Positions 15,177-23,374 of a stretch of 34,583 nucleotides of DNA are shown one piece after another. Made by a program: the position numbers and the translations under genes. Source of the DNA: Citrobacter freundii. Lineage in GTDB: Bacteria; Bacteroidota; Bacteroidia; Chitinophagales; Chitinophagaceae. The notes under the pieces are model-generated. The model did not search any database. It saw only the letters and a program-made list of their open reading frames with translations, and was not told where the DNA came from. Location of the stretch: NCBI GenBank assembly GCA_003243445.1, contig QFQQ01000067.1:1-34583 (forward strand), written 5' to 3'. Position 1 is the first letter of the stretch; each line of letters opens with the position of its first letter.

Positions 15177-17084
15177 TTAAAGACTCATGTACCCCCAAGC
15201 ACTCTCATAGGCGTTCAGCCTTTCCGCATAAGTGATAAAATCGGCGTAGAAAGGCAGTCTTGCCAGCGTACCGCTATCACCGATCACCACCAGTTTTTTC
15301 CTGGCTCTTGTCATGGCTACGTTCATGCGGCGGATATCAGAAAGGAACCCGATCCTGTTTTCGGGGTTGCTTCTTGTCATGCTTATGTAGATCATATCCC
15401 GTTCCTGCCCCTGGAAACTATCGATGGTATTCACGGTAATGCGATCGCCATATGCCAGCAGATCAGGTGATTGCATCAACAATGACTTTAGCAGATCCAC
15501 TTGTTGTTTATAGGGAGAAATGATCCCGATGGATGGGAAATTATCCTTTGTATAGTGCTGCTCAAGCAAGGGCAGCATCTGCCTTAAGTGGGTGAATACA
15601 AATGCCGCCTCTTCGGGATTATATGTACTTGTGCCTTCAACTTTCTCTTCAAAACCGCAGCCGGCCGTATCAATGAACACCAGCGGATTGTCAGATTCGA
15701 ACAACACATGATCTGCCACCGACTCATGAGCGGTTAGCCTGCTTTTGTAAAACACAGACGAAGAATAACCCATGATAGCCTCGTTCATCCGGTATTGTTC
15801 TTCCAGCAGGGCAACAGCTTCAGGGTGCAGTTGTACATTCTTTTCCATTAATGTCAGGCTCAGGCCGTCTTTTGCGGCCTGTTCGGATTTCACTGTTGGT
15901 GCGAGCTGATGATGATCACCCGCCATCACCAGCTTCTTTGCTTTTAATGCAGGGATCCAGCAAGCGGGTTCAAGCGCCTGACCGGCTTCATCCACAACTA
16001 CTGTTTCAAACCGGCGGTCGCGGATGGTATAATGATTTGCGCCGACAAGTGTTGCCGTGATCACCTGCGCCCTGGAGAGCAGATCATCTAATATGTATTG
16101 CTCTGTATTACCTGCTTCTTTCAGGATATTCCGTGCTTCTTCAAACAGGCTTTTCCGCTGATCTCTTTCCGCCTTTCCAAAATGACGTTTGTATTTATAA
16201 GCCATTTCCCTGAATTCATTTGCCCTCTTCTTCAGCTTTTTCACCTGCTTCATCTGGCTGTGCTCCGCCATTTTATGATCAAGTGTGAGAGAAAAAAGCT
16301 TTTCGGACACGCGGGCTGGATTTCCCACGCGGACAACATTCATCCCCGCATCGGAGAGCTTGTCACTCAACAGATCAACCGCCGCATTGCTTGGCGCCAC
16401 TACCAGTAATTGCTTATCTGTCTGACGGTACAAGGCTTTGATCCCTTCAACCAGCGTAGTGGTCTTTCCCGTTCCGGGAGGACCATGTACAATTGCCAGT
16501 TCGTTGGCAGTAAGTATTTTGCGTATGGCTTCGGTTTGCGAAGGATTCAGTTTGCCGGCATCGAAAGAGAGATCTCCTGTATTAAAGGTCGGTTGTTTAT
16601 CGCCGGTCAGGATGCGGATGAGCAGATCATCATCATGCTTATCCATCCGGATCTCCGCCTGGCGGATGGCGTTCCGCATTTCATCATAACTGTTATCATC
16701 GAAGAGAAGATTTACGCCGAGCTGACCATCGCGTGACCATTCAGGTAATTCATCCGTGCGCAGCGAGATCTTCATTTTATTGGCGCCCTGGTAAGTGATC
16801 ACCCCTTCTGCCCTGTTTTCCTTCGGATCACGGTTTGAAAATATCTCAGCAGATGCGCCAAACCGGAAAAGATGCGCCACTTCGTGATGATTTGTCCGCT
16901 CCAGCTCAACGGTCAGGTAATCACCCGCTCCCATTTCGGTATCCCTGATCACGATCGGATACCAGCTAAGTCCGTTTGCCCGTCTCGCCGCCAGTGAACT
17001 CGATTCTGTCAATTGCTTGTAAGCCAAACGATCGGCCTGCTCTTCCGTCCTCAACAATGCGGAAAGCCTTTTGAAATAATCCAT
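15177..17084 (-). CDS. SF1B DNA2/NAM7 (IGHMBP2-like) helicase
   Basis: This 635-residue protein is an ATP-driven nucleic-acid helicase. Residues 1-110 form a non-catalytic β-barrel-like N-domain (SWYPIVIRDTEMGAGDYLTVEL). Walker A is GPPGTGKTTT at 201-210. Motif Ia is VVAPSNAAVDLL. A helical stalk follows (KQVKKLKKRANEFREMAYKYKR). Walker B is VVVDEAGQALEPA, motif III GDHHQLAPT, motif IV EEQYRMN, motif V TVNTIDSFQGQERD, and motif VI RRMNVAMTRARKKL. All motifs are intact and the length is typical of bacterial SMUBP-2-like proteins. It is cytoplasmic. A role in RNA or DNA remodelling is likely, but the polarity and substrate are unknown. It is divergent from the kinase-like gene at 17284 and runs from a near-leaderless promoter. 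Confidence 0.92.
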   Translation of the reverse strand: MDYFKRLSALLRTEEQADRLAYKQLTESSSLAARRANGLSWYPIVIRDTEMGAGDYLTVELERTNHHEVAHLFRFGASAEIFSNRDPKENRAEGVITYQGANKMKISLRTDELPEWSRDGQLGVNLLFDDNSYDEMRNAIRQAEIRMDKHDDDLLIRILTGDKQPTFNTGDLSFDAGKLNPSQTEAIRKILTANELAIVHGPPGTGKTTTLVEGIKALYRQTDKQLLVVAPSNAAVDLLSDKLSDAGMNVVRVGNPARVSEKLFSLTLDHKMAEHSQMKQVKKLKKRANEFREMAYKYKRHFGKAERDQRKSLFEEARNILKEAGNTEQYILDDLLSRAQVITATLVGANHYTIRDRRFETVVVDEAGQALEPACWIPALKAKKLVMAGDHHQLAPTVKSEQAAKDGLSLTLMEKNVQLHPEAVALLEEQYRMNEAIMGYSSSVFYKSRLTAHESVADHVLFESDNPLVFIDTAGCGFEEKVEGTSTYNPEEAAFVFTHLRQMLPLLEQHYTKDNFPSIGIISPYKQQVDLLKSLLMQSPDLLAYGDRITVNTIDSFQGQERDMIYISMTRSNPENRIGFLSDIRRMNVAMTRARKKLVVIGDSGTLARLPFYADFITYAERLNAYESAWGYMSL

Positions 17085-17088
17085 CCGG

Positions 17089-17096
17089 CAAAGGTA
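17089..17096 (-). promoter_or_regulatory. -7 promoter box of the helicase gene
   Basis: On the minus strand this reads TACCTTTG, an exact TAnnTTTG match. It ends 4 bases before the ATG, so the mRNA would be leaderless or nearly so. Confidence 0.58.
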
Positions 17097-17283
17097 GAAG
17101 AAAAGGAAAAGGCGGACAACAGAGCATGGACCACGGACGTTTCTGCAAAGAAAAAGCCCGCGATCCCGTTGGGCAGATAATAAAATAAGCAGATACTCCT
17201 AGCAGGAATGGAATTCCGCCGGAAAGGAAAACTCAGTCCGGCATTTGGCGGTATTCTTGCAGAAGAAGTCTGTAATTTTTTAC

Positions 17284-18447
17284 ATGTATATGCAAGATTC
17301 AATCGTTTTAGCGCAAAAAAACCTTTCTGAAATGCTTACTGACGCCACCATCGACAGGGTGCTGGCGATCGATACAAGCTGGAGGATCATTGCATGGAAT
17401 AAAACGACGGCCGATATCACCGGCATCTCCAAAGAGTCTGCTATGAATCAATTGCTGCTGGATCTTTTTCCTCAATTATCAAAAGACCGGGAAACAATGA
17501 ACGCCATCGTCCAGGCTTTTAACGGATGGAAAAGTTTTCTTCCGGTACAACGCAATACATACAATCGTCACCATCATGAAAATCATTTTCTGCCTTTGAA
17601 AAATGATGACGGAGTTGTACTCGGCGTGATGAACATCATGCATGATGTTTCCCATCGCATCAAAGCAGAACAACAGCTGCAGCGGTTAAATGATGAACTC
17701 GAAACAAAATACCGTCAGTTGGAAAGAATGTCTGCCGACCTTTCAACCTTTACCTATATCACCAGTACCAATCTGAAAGAACCGGTGAAGATGATCTACA
17801 CAGGACTTGAACAACTTGCCAGAACAGATGGTCCTTCCCTCTCCAATAACAGTAAAGCCAAATTGCGGAAGATGCAATCTTCGTTGAACCGGATCAATCT
17901 TTTACTGGATGATATTCTTTCTTTATCCGAGATCAACAGTGTGATGGTAAAAGCAGAGGAAGTCGATCTCGAAGAAGTATTGCGATCGATGTCTGAAGAT
18001 GCGAAGCTTGGTCCGAAGATAAAAGAAAAGAATGCGATGATCGTATCAGGAAATCTACCTGTGATATATGGCAACAGGGAAATGCTTGGCTATTTGTTTT
18101 TTCATTTACTGGATAACGCAATCAAATTCCAGAATACAGGCAGCGAGCCGCTGATCAAGATCAATGCAGAGATCGTTGAAGAAACGTATTCAAGCAAACA
18201 GGACGATATCAGAAGATTTCACCGCGTTACATTTACTGACAACGGGATCGGATTTGCCGATAGCGAAAAACAGCAGATCTTCCACACATTCACTAAACTT
18301 CATCCCGATCGTTTCCGTGGCTCCGGCATCGGCCTCGCCATTTGTCAGAAGATCATGGATGCGCATAACGGCTTTATAAAAGTCGAAAGTAAAGAAGGCG
18401 AAGGAAGTTCATTCTCCTGCTATTTCCCTGTCAAAGGAATCGCCTGA
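17284..18447 (+). CDS. PAS-domain histidine-kinase-like protein lacking the phospho-acceptor His
   Basis: The protein has 387 residues from ATG 17284; ATG 17290 is equally possible, and a possible -7 box TAATTTTT lies at 17273-17280. It is soluble. A PAS domain covers about 15-125 (AIDTSWRIIAWNKTTADITGI), followed by a coiled linker (AEQQLQRLNDELETKYRQLERM). The dimerisation helix reads STFTYITSTNLKEPVKMI. The family normally has SHDL(K/Q)EPLR here, so Thr162 (codon 17767-17769) replaces the phospho-acceptor His. The ATP domain looks intact: N box HLLDNAIKFQ, G1 TDNGIGFAD, G2 RGSGIGLAICQKIMDAHNG. It may be a pseudokinase, a partner in a heterodimer, or a phosphatase. No regulator gene is adjacent. 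It is convergent with the small gene at 18452, with 4 bp between stops. Confidence 0.88.
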   Translation: MYMQDSIVLAQKNLSEMLTDATIDRVLAIDTSWRIIAWNKTTADITGISKESAMNQLLLDLFPQLSKDRETMNAIVQAFNGWKSFLPVQRNTYNRHHHENHFLPLKNDDGVVLGVMNIMHDVSHRIKAEQQLQRLNDELETKYRQLERMSADLSTFTYITSTNLKEPVKMIYTGLEQLARTDGPSLSNNSKAKLRKMQSSLNRINLLLDDILSLSEINSVMVKAEEVDLEEVLRSMSEDAKLGPKIKEKNAMIVSGNLPVIYGNREMLGYLFFHLLDNAIKFQNTGSEPLIKINAEIVEETYSSKQDDIRRFHRVTFTDNGIGFADSEKQQIFHTFTKLHPDRFRGSGIGLAICQKIMDAHNGFIKVESKEGEGSSFSCYFPVKGIA

Positions 18448-18451
18448 CTAA

Positions 18452-18721
18452 TCAGTTTGCGTTCGCCAATTCTTCCGTCTGATATGCCTCGAAAGCTTCC
18501 GCAATGATCGTCCGTAATTCTGCAACCTGCTGAGGTATTCCGTGATTGGAGAAATCCAGCTTGCCATCTTCTTCCGTTAGCACATGGTGACCGTACAATA
18601 ACATTTCAAGTTCACCATTCATCACTGTTATCCGGTATTCTTTCCTGCTACCTTTGTCCTTCACCACGCGGATGAGGGCTTCATATGCTGATTTCCGATA
18701 GTTAAAGCGTATAGAGAACAT
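18452..18721 (-). CDS. Small conserved-looking hypothetical protein
   Basis: The protein has 89 residues (MFSIRFNYRKSAYEALIRVV). It alternates β and α character: the first half resembles a β-strand pair (KEYRITVMNGELEMLLYGHH), then an acidic turn (LTEEDGKLDF) and a C-terminal helix (VAELRTIIAEAFEAYQTEEL). It has no signal peptide or membrane segment. I do not recognise a named family, though proteins of this type with an N-terminal aromatic strand are frequent in Bacteroidota. It is convergent with the kinase-like gene. The predicted protein is well composed and ends just before the neighbouring gene, which favours a real gene. Confidence 0.68.
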   Translation of the reverse strand: MFSIRFNYRKSAYEALIRVVKDKGSRKEYRITVMNGELEMLLYGHHVLTEEDGKLDFSNHGIPQQVAELRTIIAEAFEAYQTEELANAN

Positions 18722-19135
18722 CGCTGATAATATTAAATCTTCTTAGGGTAAATAGAGTACGGATCAAAAATATGATCACTGGAGGTATTCCAAATTATCT
18801 GCCGTTTTTATCAGTTGATCAATAATGAAATTAGCTCGCGCTCACGCTGCGTTTGAAAGGAATATATACTATCAGGTAATTATCCCGGGAAGAAATCTCA
18901 GGGAAAGAATTGCCCATTCGGGGGAATTATAACCAATGAGACTGGCATAACATCAATATAATTGCTGCCTTATATCAAAAAATTAAAATCAGGGAAAACC
19001 CGGGTATACAACGGTTTATCCAAATACCGCTTTGGGGGCTTCAGAACATTTATTTGTTCGCGATCCGAAATATCAAGGGGTAACAGACGTTACCCCTTAT
19101 TCCTGGATTGCTTTAAGTATGAAAACACAAATTGA
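18722..19135. other. Spacer between the small gene and the end of the PUL
   Basis: The 414 bases carry no credible open frame. The only structure I can support is the stem-loop at 19075-19098 next to the end of the transporter gene. The remainder is A/T-rich and probably includes the promoter of the small gene at 18721. Confidence 0.6.
19075..19098 (-). terminator. Stem-loop terminator of the PUL operon
   Basis: AAGGGGTAAC (19075-19084) and GTTACCCCTT (19089-19098) form a perfect 10-bp stem with a 4-base loop, 37 bp past the transporter stop in the direction of transcription. The U-tract is poor, so the role is inferred from position. Confidence 0.65.
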
Positions 19136-20377
19136 CTAATTGCTCTTATACAATTTTAATCCGTAAAGCAGGATCACTACATAGCAAATGATCGGAAGAT
19201 AGTATGCAGAAGCTACATCCTTGTTCGCGATCAGCCCCATAAGTGGTGGAAATACCGCGCCGCCAACAACACCCATTACAATGAAAGATGAAGCTTGTTG
19301 TGTGTGAGAACCAAGATTTTTCAGACCAAGACTGAAGATGGTTGGAAACATGATGCTGAAGAAAAAATTGATCATCAGCAGGGCAATGAAAGAAACCCAT
19401 CCCGCGCTTTGTGCCACTACAATACACATAATGATGTTTCCTGCGGCAAAAATGGCCAGCAGGATATTGGGTTTGATGAAACGCATCAGGAATGTTCCGG
19501 CAAAACGCCCGATCATCATCAGTATCATGCTGATGCTAAAATAATAGGAAGCATTTTCATCACTCAATCCCATCTTTTCATGTCCATAGTTGATAAAGAA
19601 CGCCCAGGTTCCTCCCTGCGCTGCCACATTGAAGAACTGCGCGACAATGGCCCAGATGAAATGCTTGTGTTGAAACAAACGCTTTGGCGTGTTTGCCCGT
19701 GCAGGCTTTTGTTCTTTTTGAAGATCGGAAGCAGGCAGGTGATCTTCTGCATTATGTGGATCAAAAGCGGTGCTGACAGATGGTACTTTCACCAGTGAAA
19801 ACATCACCGCAACAGCCAGTACGATCGATCCGATAATGATATATACCTGCTTTACGCTTTCCAGATCGGCCACAACAGAGCTGCTCAGGATGAAGAGCCC
19901 GCCAACCGTCGGACCGATGATCGTGCCCACACCATTAAAGGCCTGCGCAAAATTCAACCGCTGATCACTCGTGGCCTGTGGCCCCAGTGCGGCCACGAAG
20001 GGATGCGCCACCGTTTCCAGCGTAGCCATGCCGCAGGCAAGAATGAATAATGAAAAACGGAAAAACGTGAATGACTCCGCATTGGCCGCCGGCACAAAAA
20101 GAAACGCACCGGTCGCAAATAATATAAGCCCGAGTAACACGCCACGCTGATAACCGAATCTCTTCATAAACAAACCAGCCGGAATACCCATCACGGCATA
20201 AGCACCGAACACAGAAAACTGTACAAGACCTGACTGCGATTTGCTGACGTGAAGAACATTCTGAAAATGCTTATTCAACACATCGCCCATCGTCATGGCA
20301 ACGCCCCAGATCATAAACAACGACGTCACAAATACCAGCGTGACCATATATTTCTTTTCAGTAAAAGCTGTTTTCAT
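19136..20377 (-). CDS. FucP/GluP-type sugar:H+ symporter (MFS)
   Basis: The protein has 413 residues with about twelve membrane segments. The sequence follows the fucose/glucose-galactose permease branch of the major facilitator superfamily: SLFMIWGVAMTMGDVLNKHFQNVL in helix 1, FGAYAVMGIPAGLFMKRFGYQRG in the first cytoplasmic loop, ATLETVAHPFVAALG, RLNFAQAFNGVGTIIGP, and the late IVMGVVGGAVFPPLMG. It would move a monosaccharide across the inner membrane with protons. It is the last gene of the PUL, 23 bp after the GH130 gene, so its cargo is probably the sugar released by GH130, such as mannose or a mannose-terminated disaccharide. The exact sugar cannot be read from sequence. Confidence 0.9.
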   Translation of the reverse strand: MKTAFTEKKYMVTLVFVTSLFMIWGVAMTMGDVLNKHFQNVLHVSKSQSGLVQFSVFGAYAVMGIPAGLFMKRFGYQRGVLLGLILFATGAFLFVPAANAESFTFFRFSLFILACGMATLETVAHPFVAALGPQATSDQRLNFAQAFNGVGTIIGPTVGGLFILSSSVVADLESVKQVYIIIGSIVLAVAVMFSLVKVPSVSTAFDPHNAEDHLPASDLQKEQKPARANTPKRLFQHKHFIWAIVAQFFNVAAQGGTWAFFINYGHEKMGLSDENASYYFSISMILMMIGRFAGTFLMRFIKPNILLAIFAAGNIIMCIVVAQSAGWVSFIALLMINFFFSIMFPTIFSLGLKNLGSHTQQASSFIVMGVVGGAVFPPLMGLIANKDVASAYYLPIICYVVILLYGLKLYKSN

Positions 20378-20400
20378 AGCAAGGTTGATCTGGTGATGAT

Positions 20401-21582
20401 TTATTTTTTATCAGAAACGGCAACAGCGATCTTGGAATCCGCTGTACCATAATAAAGAAACCACTTGTCTTTAAAGGGTACGAGCCCCTCAATAAAACAA
20501 ACATTATTCACCTGCCCTGTGATCTCATATTCTTTTTCCGGTTTGAAGAAATAATTATTGCTTCGATCGATCACTTTAAAAGGGTCATTCTTATCCAGCA
20601 GGATCTGCCCAGCAGCATAAGTACCATCAGCAAGGGATTTATCACCAAAAGACGGACTGTTCTTGCTGTTGTAGAAGAACAGGATACCGGCATCAGTGAG
20701 CAATGCTGGCGGCCCTGGTTCTACCAGTTCACTATCAAATTTTCCTTTGCGCGGGCCAAATGCAATTTTGAAAGCCGGATATTTTCTTAGTGAATCGTAG
20801 GAATACTTTGCAGGATCTGTTTCGGGAACCGGCACCCAATCCACGAGGTTATCAGATGTTGCCATATAGATATTTGATTCACCCCAGTACATCTGGTATT
20901 TGCCATTCACTTTTGTGGCAATAAGTTTATCCCCTGCTTTACGGGCAACGACAGAACCTGATTTGGACCAGTAGTCGATGTATTTACCCTTCTCTGCATT
21001 TTTAAACACGGAACCGTGTTTCGTCCAGTGCACCAGGTCCGTTGATGTGGCGATAAAAAGACGGGCAGTGATACCATCATAAGCAGTATACGTCATATAA
21101 TAAGTGCCCTTATCGTCTTCCACGATCCTGGGATCTTCGCAACCGCCAAGCCATTCATATTTTTTATACGCGTCGTTGGTTGGAAACAACACCGGATCTT
21201 TTTGTTTGGTGAAATGCAGACCATCTTCACTCACCGCAAGACCGATCCTCGAAGTTCCTGCAACGCTTGCAACAGTATCTTCTGCACGGTATAGCAGGTA
21301 AACTTTTCCATCACGCACTACCGCAGCCGGATTGAAAACGTCTTTTTCTTCCCAGGCCACATCCTTTTTCAGTATGGGATCTTTAAATAGCATTGGTGAA
21401 GGTTTTAATACAGGGTTCACCTCATCCTGTTTTACAAATGGCTGCACCATCCATGTCTGTACTGAATCCTTTTTTTCTGATGCTACTGCTGCTCCCTCTT
21501 CCTGCTTCGGCTGCGAATCACCGCAGGAGAACATGAGCACGGAGGAAGATGCAAGAGCGAGGAGAAAACGTTGTTTATGCAT
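20401..21582 (-). CDS. GH130 family lipoprotein (β-mannoside hydrolase or phosphorylase)
   Basis: The protein has 393 residues. Residues 1-19 form a lipoprotein signal with lipobox MFSC and lipidated Cys20. A flexible linker follows, then a five-bladed β-propeller. GH130 signatures: DVFNPAAVVRDGKVYLLYRAED (81-102), LGGCEDPRIVEDD (145-157, with Asp150 at the usual catalytic position), VEPGPPALLTDAGILFFYN (287-305), and FIEGLV plus YYGTADSKIAVAV near the C-terminus. GH130 enzymes act on β-mannosides, either as phosphorylases or as hydrolases. A lipid-anchored, extracytoplasmic enzyme would waste mannose-1-phosphate, so I favour a hydrolase. It lies between SusD and the MFS transporter. Confidence 0.85.
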   Translation of the reverse strand: MHKQRFLLALASSSVLMFSCGDSQPKQEEGAAVASEKKDSVQTWMVQPFVKQDEVNPVLKPSPMLFKDPILKKDVAWEEKDVFNPAAVVRDGKVYLLYRAEDTVASVAGTSRIGLAVSEDGLHFTKQKDPVLFPTNDAYKKYEWLGGCEDPRIVEDDKGTYYMTYTAYDGITARLFIATSTDLVHWTKHGSVFKNAEKGKYIDYWSKSGSVVARKAGDKLIATKVNGKYQMYWGESNIYMATSDNLVDWVPVPETDPAKYSYDSLRKYPAFKIAFGPRKGKFDSELVEPGPPALLTDAGILFFYNSKNSPSFGDKSLADGTYAAGQILLDKNDPFKVIDRSNNYFFKPEKEYEITGQVNNVCFIEGLVPFKDKWFLYYGTADSKIAVAVSDKK

Positions 21583-21616
21583 ATCAAGAGTTTTAAAGAG
21601 TTAAAGAGGGTTTCTG

Positions 21617-21818
21617 AGGTTCCAGGAGTTCCAGTGGTTCCAGAAGTTCCAGAGGTTGAAACCCTATGAATCGTGTTTCAAAAGTTGAGGGTAAACCTCT
21701 GAAACTACCGGAACTCCTGAAACATCTGGAACCGTTTTAATGCTTTTAACATCAGAAGACTTCGCAAGATGAGGACAAACCTCTGGAACTCCTGGAACCA
21801 CTGGAACTCCTGGAACCT
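21617..21818. repeat. 41-bp inverted repeat of 9-mers inside the PUL, between SusD and GH130 genes
   Basis: The left arm (21617-21657) and the right arm (21778-21818) are reverse complements with one mismatch in 41. Each arm is a run of 9-mers (GGTTCCAGG, AGTTCCAGT, GGTTCCAGA...). A third, more degenerate array in the right-arm orientation sits inside the loop at about 21694-21733. It follows the SusD stop at 21844 in transcription order and ends before GH130, so it could attenuate or process the transcript after susCD. Confidence 0.9.
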
Positions 21819-21843
21819 TTGAAATCTCCAAGACCGCCTGCAC

Positions 21844-23343
21844 CTACTGATATCCTTCATTCTGCGGCAAACCAATCAGATCCACTTCACGTTGAGGAAT
21901 AGGCAATACTTTATTGGCAGGTTTATACCCCGTACCATAATCATTGTGACCGGTCAGAGGATCTGCATCGGGTTTGGCGGCGAGTACGGTTTGCGCGAGG
22001 CCCCAGCGTACCAGATCATAGTAGCGATGCCATTCAAAGGCTAGTTCAACACGGCGTTCGTGGCGGATGGCTGCAAGCAGATCAGCTTGTGTATTGGCAG
22101 TTACCGCAGGCAATGCCGTTGCGGGATTTGCCGCATTGCTTCTTGCACGGGCGCGGACCCTTTCGAGTGCAGTGCGCGCTTCCGGAAGTTTGTTCAGTTG
22201 TGCCAGGCATTCTGCTTTCCATAATAACACATCAGCAAAACGGATATAGATAAAGTCAATACCACCGTCATCAGAAGGTGAGGTGTTGGATAAGAATTTG
22301 CGCACGTTGAAACCGGTGATTGAGCTGGATGGATTGTATGGCGTACCGTCGAACCATGTATCACCGGCTTTGAATAAGGTTGCGGAGAGTCTTGGATCAC
22401 CGGGTTCAAATTCAGCAACAAGGTTGTCAGTAGGAAGATTGAAATTCCAGCCATAACCCTGCTTACCGAATACGGCATTGAAGATCGAACCTTTCTGCGG
22501 AGTTTGGCCGGCATCATGGCGCGCAACAAAGATCTTTTCATTTCCCTGCTCTCCTACTCCATTGAAGTTATCCGCAAATTTCGGGAGCAGATCATAGTTC
22601 AGGCCTTCCACCTTTGCAATTTCATCAAGGCAGCTTTGCCATTGCCCCTGGTAAAGGAATGTTTTTGCTTTCAGCGCATAAGCAGCTCCGGTTGTCGCGC
22701 GCTGATAATTTGCTGCATCATAAGAAGGACTCAGCATGGTGGCAGCAGCATCAAGATCTTCACGGATCTGTGTGTAGACCTCATCAATTGTTGCACGCGT
22801 TGAGTTATCCGTCTTATTTTTTTCCGGGATCAGCAATGGCACGCCGCCAAAGTTCTGCACCAAACGGAAGTAATAGAATGCGCGAAGGAATAACATTTCA
22901 CCTTTCATTCTTTTCCAGACATTCGCATCAAGCCCCGGAATAGAAGATCCATCCTGCGCGAGAACGGTGTTGGCTGCATTCACCCCTTTAAAATTATAAC
23001 GCCAGATACCAAGCACGTTGTTGTTTGTGGGAAAGATCGTAAAAGTTTCCATCCGGCGCATATCTTCCTGGTCGCCGAGGCCACCGCCGCCTTTCACGGC
23101 ATCATCGCTCATCAGGTCACCTACCACAAATTCACGTGGAATGGAGGCGCCGTTATCCCACTCCCAGTTACCACGGAAGCGGTTCGTGAGCGGCTCGTAA
23201 GCCGCATCAACTGCCAGGGTAAAATCACCGGGTTGTTTGAACACGTTCTCTTCTGTCAGTACGCCCTGTGGCTGAAGATCGAGTTTTTTGCTGCAGGCTG
23301 TTACCAGCGTAGCGGCAGTGAATATATAGAATAGCTTTTTCAT
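21844..23343 (-). CDS. SusD/RagB family nutrient-binding lipoprotein
   Basis: The protein has 499 residues from MKKLFYIFTAATLVTACSKK. An upstream Met at 23367 would put eight residues before the signal peptide and is rejected. The lipobox TAC(S) anchors it at the outer membrane. The opening KLDLQPQGVLTEENVFKQPGDF is typical of SusD, as are the TPR-like helices around ANTVLAQD and MLFLRAFYYFRLVQNFGGVPLL. The C-terminal region has ALERVRARAR, AIRHERRVELAFEWHRYYDLVRWG and LPIPQREVDLIGLPQNEGY. It caps the SusC barrel and binds the glycan. It lies 31 bp after SusC. The substrate is not evident from sequence. Confidence 0.95.
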   Translation of the reverse strand: MKKLFYIFTAATLVTACSKKLDLQPQGVLTEENVFKQPGDFTLAVDAAYEPLTNRFRGNWEWDNGASIPREFVVGDLMSDDAVKGGGGLGDQEDMRRMETFTIFPTNNNVLGIWRYNFKGVNAANTVLAQDGSSIPGLDANVWKRMKGEMLFLRAFYYFRLVQNFGGVPLLIPEKNKTDNSTRATIDEVYTQIREDLDAAATMLSPSYDAANYQRATTGAAYALKAKTFLYQGQWQSCLDEIAKVEGLNYDLLPKFADNFNGVGEQGNEKIFVARHDAGQTPQKGSIFNAVFGKQGYGWNFNLPTDNLVAEFEPGDPRLSATLFKAGDTWFDGTPYNPSSSITGFNVRKFLSNTSPSDDGGIDFIYIRFADVLLWKAECLAQLNKLPEARTALERVRARARSNAANPATALPAVTANTQADLLAAIRHERRVELAFEWHRYYDLVRWGLAQTVLAAKPDADPLTGHNDYGTGYKPANKVLPIPQREVDLIGLPQNEGYQ

Positions 23344-23374
23344 AATGTTAAGTTGTAGATCGGTCAATCGTTAA

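Noticed and set aside
17142..17165. Possible minus-strand terminator (GCCC...GGGC followed by a U-run)
   Set aside because: The stem is only four pairs, and no minus-strand gene ends just upstream in that direction. It lies in the divergent promoter region instead.
19338..19798. Overlapping forward frames within the MFS and GH130 genes
   Set aside because: Shadows of strongly supported minus-strand genes. No starts, promoters or domains support them.
14006..21818. Possible CRISPR array from the repeated 9-mers
   Set aside because: Units are contiguous 9-mers without spacers, they occur as inverted pairs, and no cas genes are nearby.
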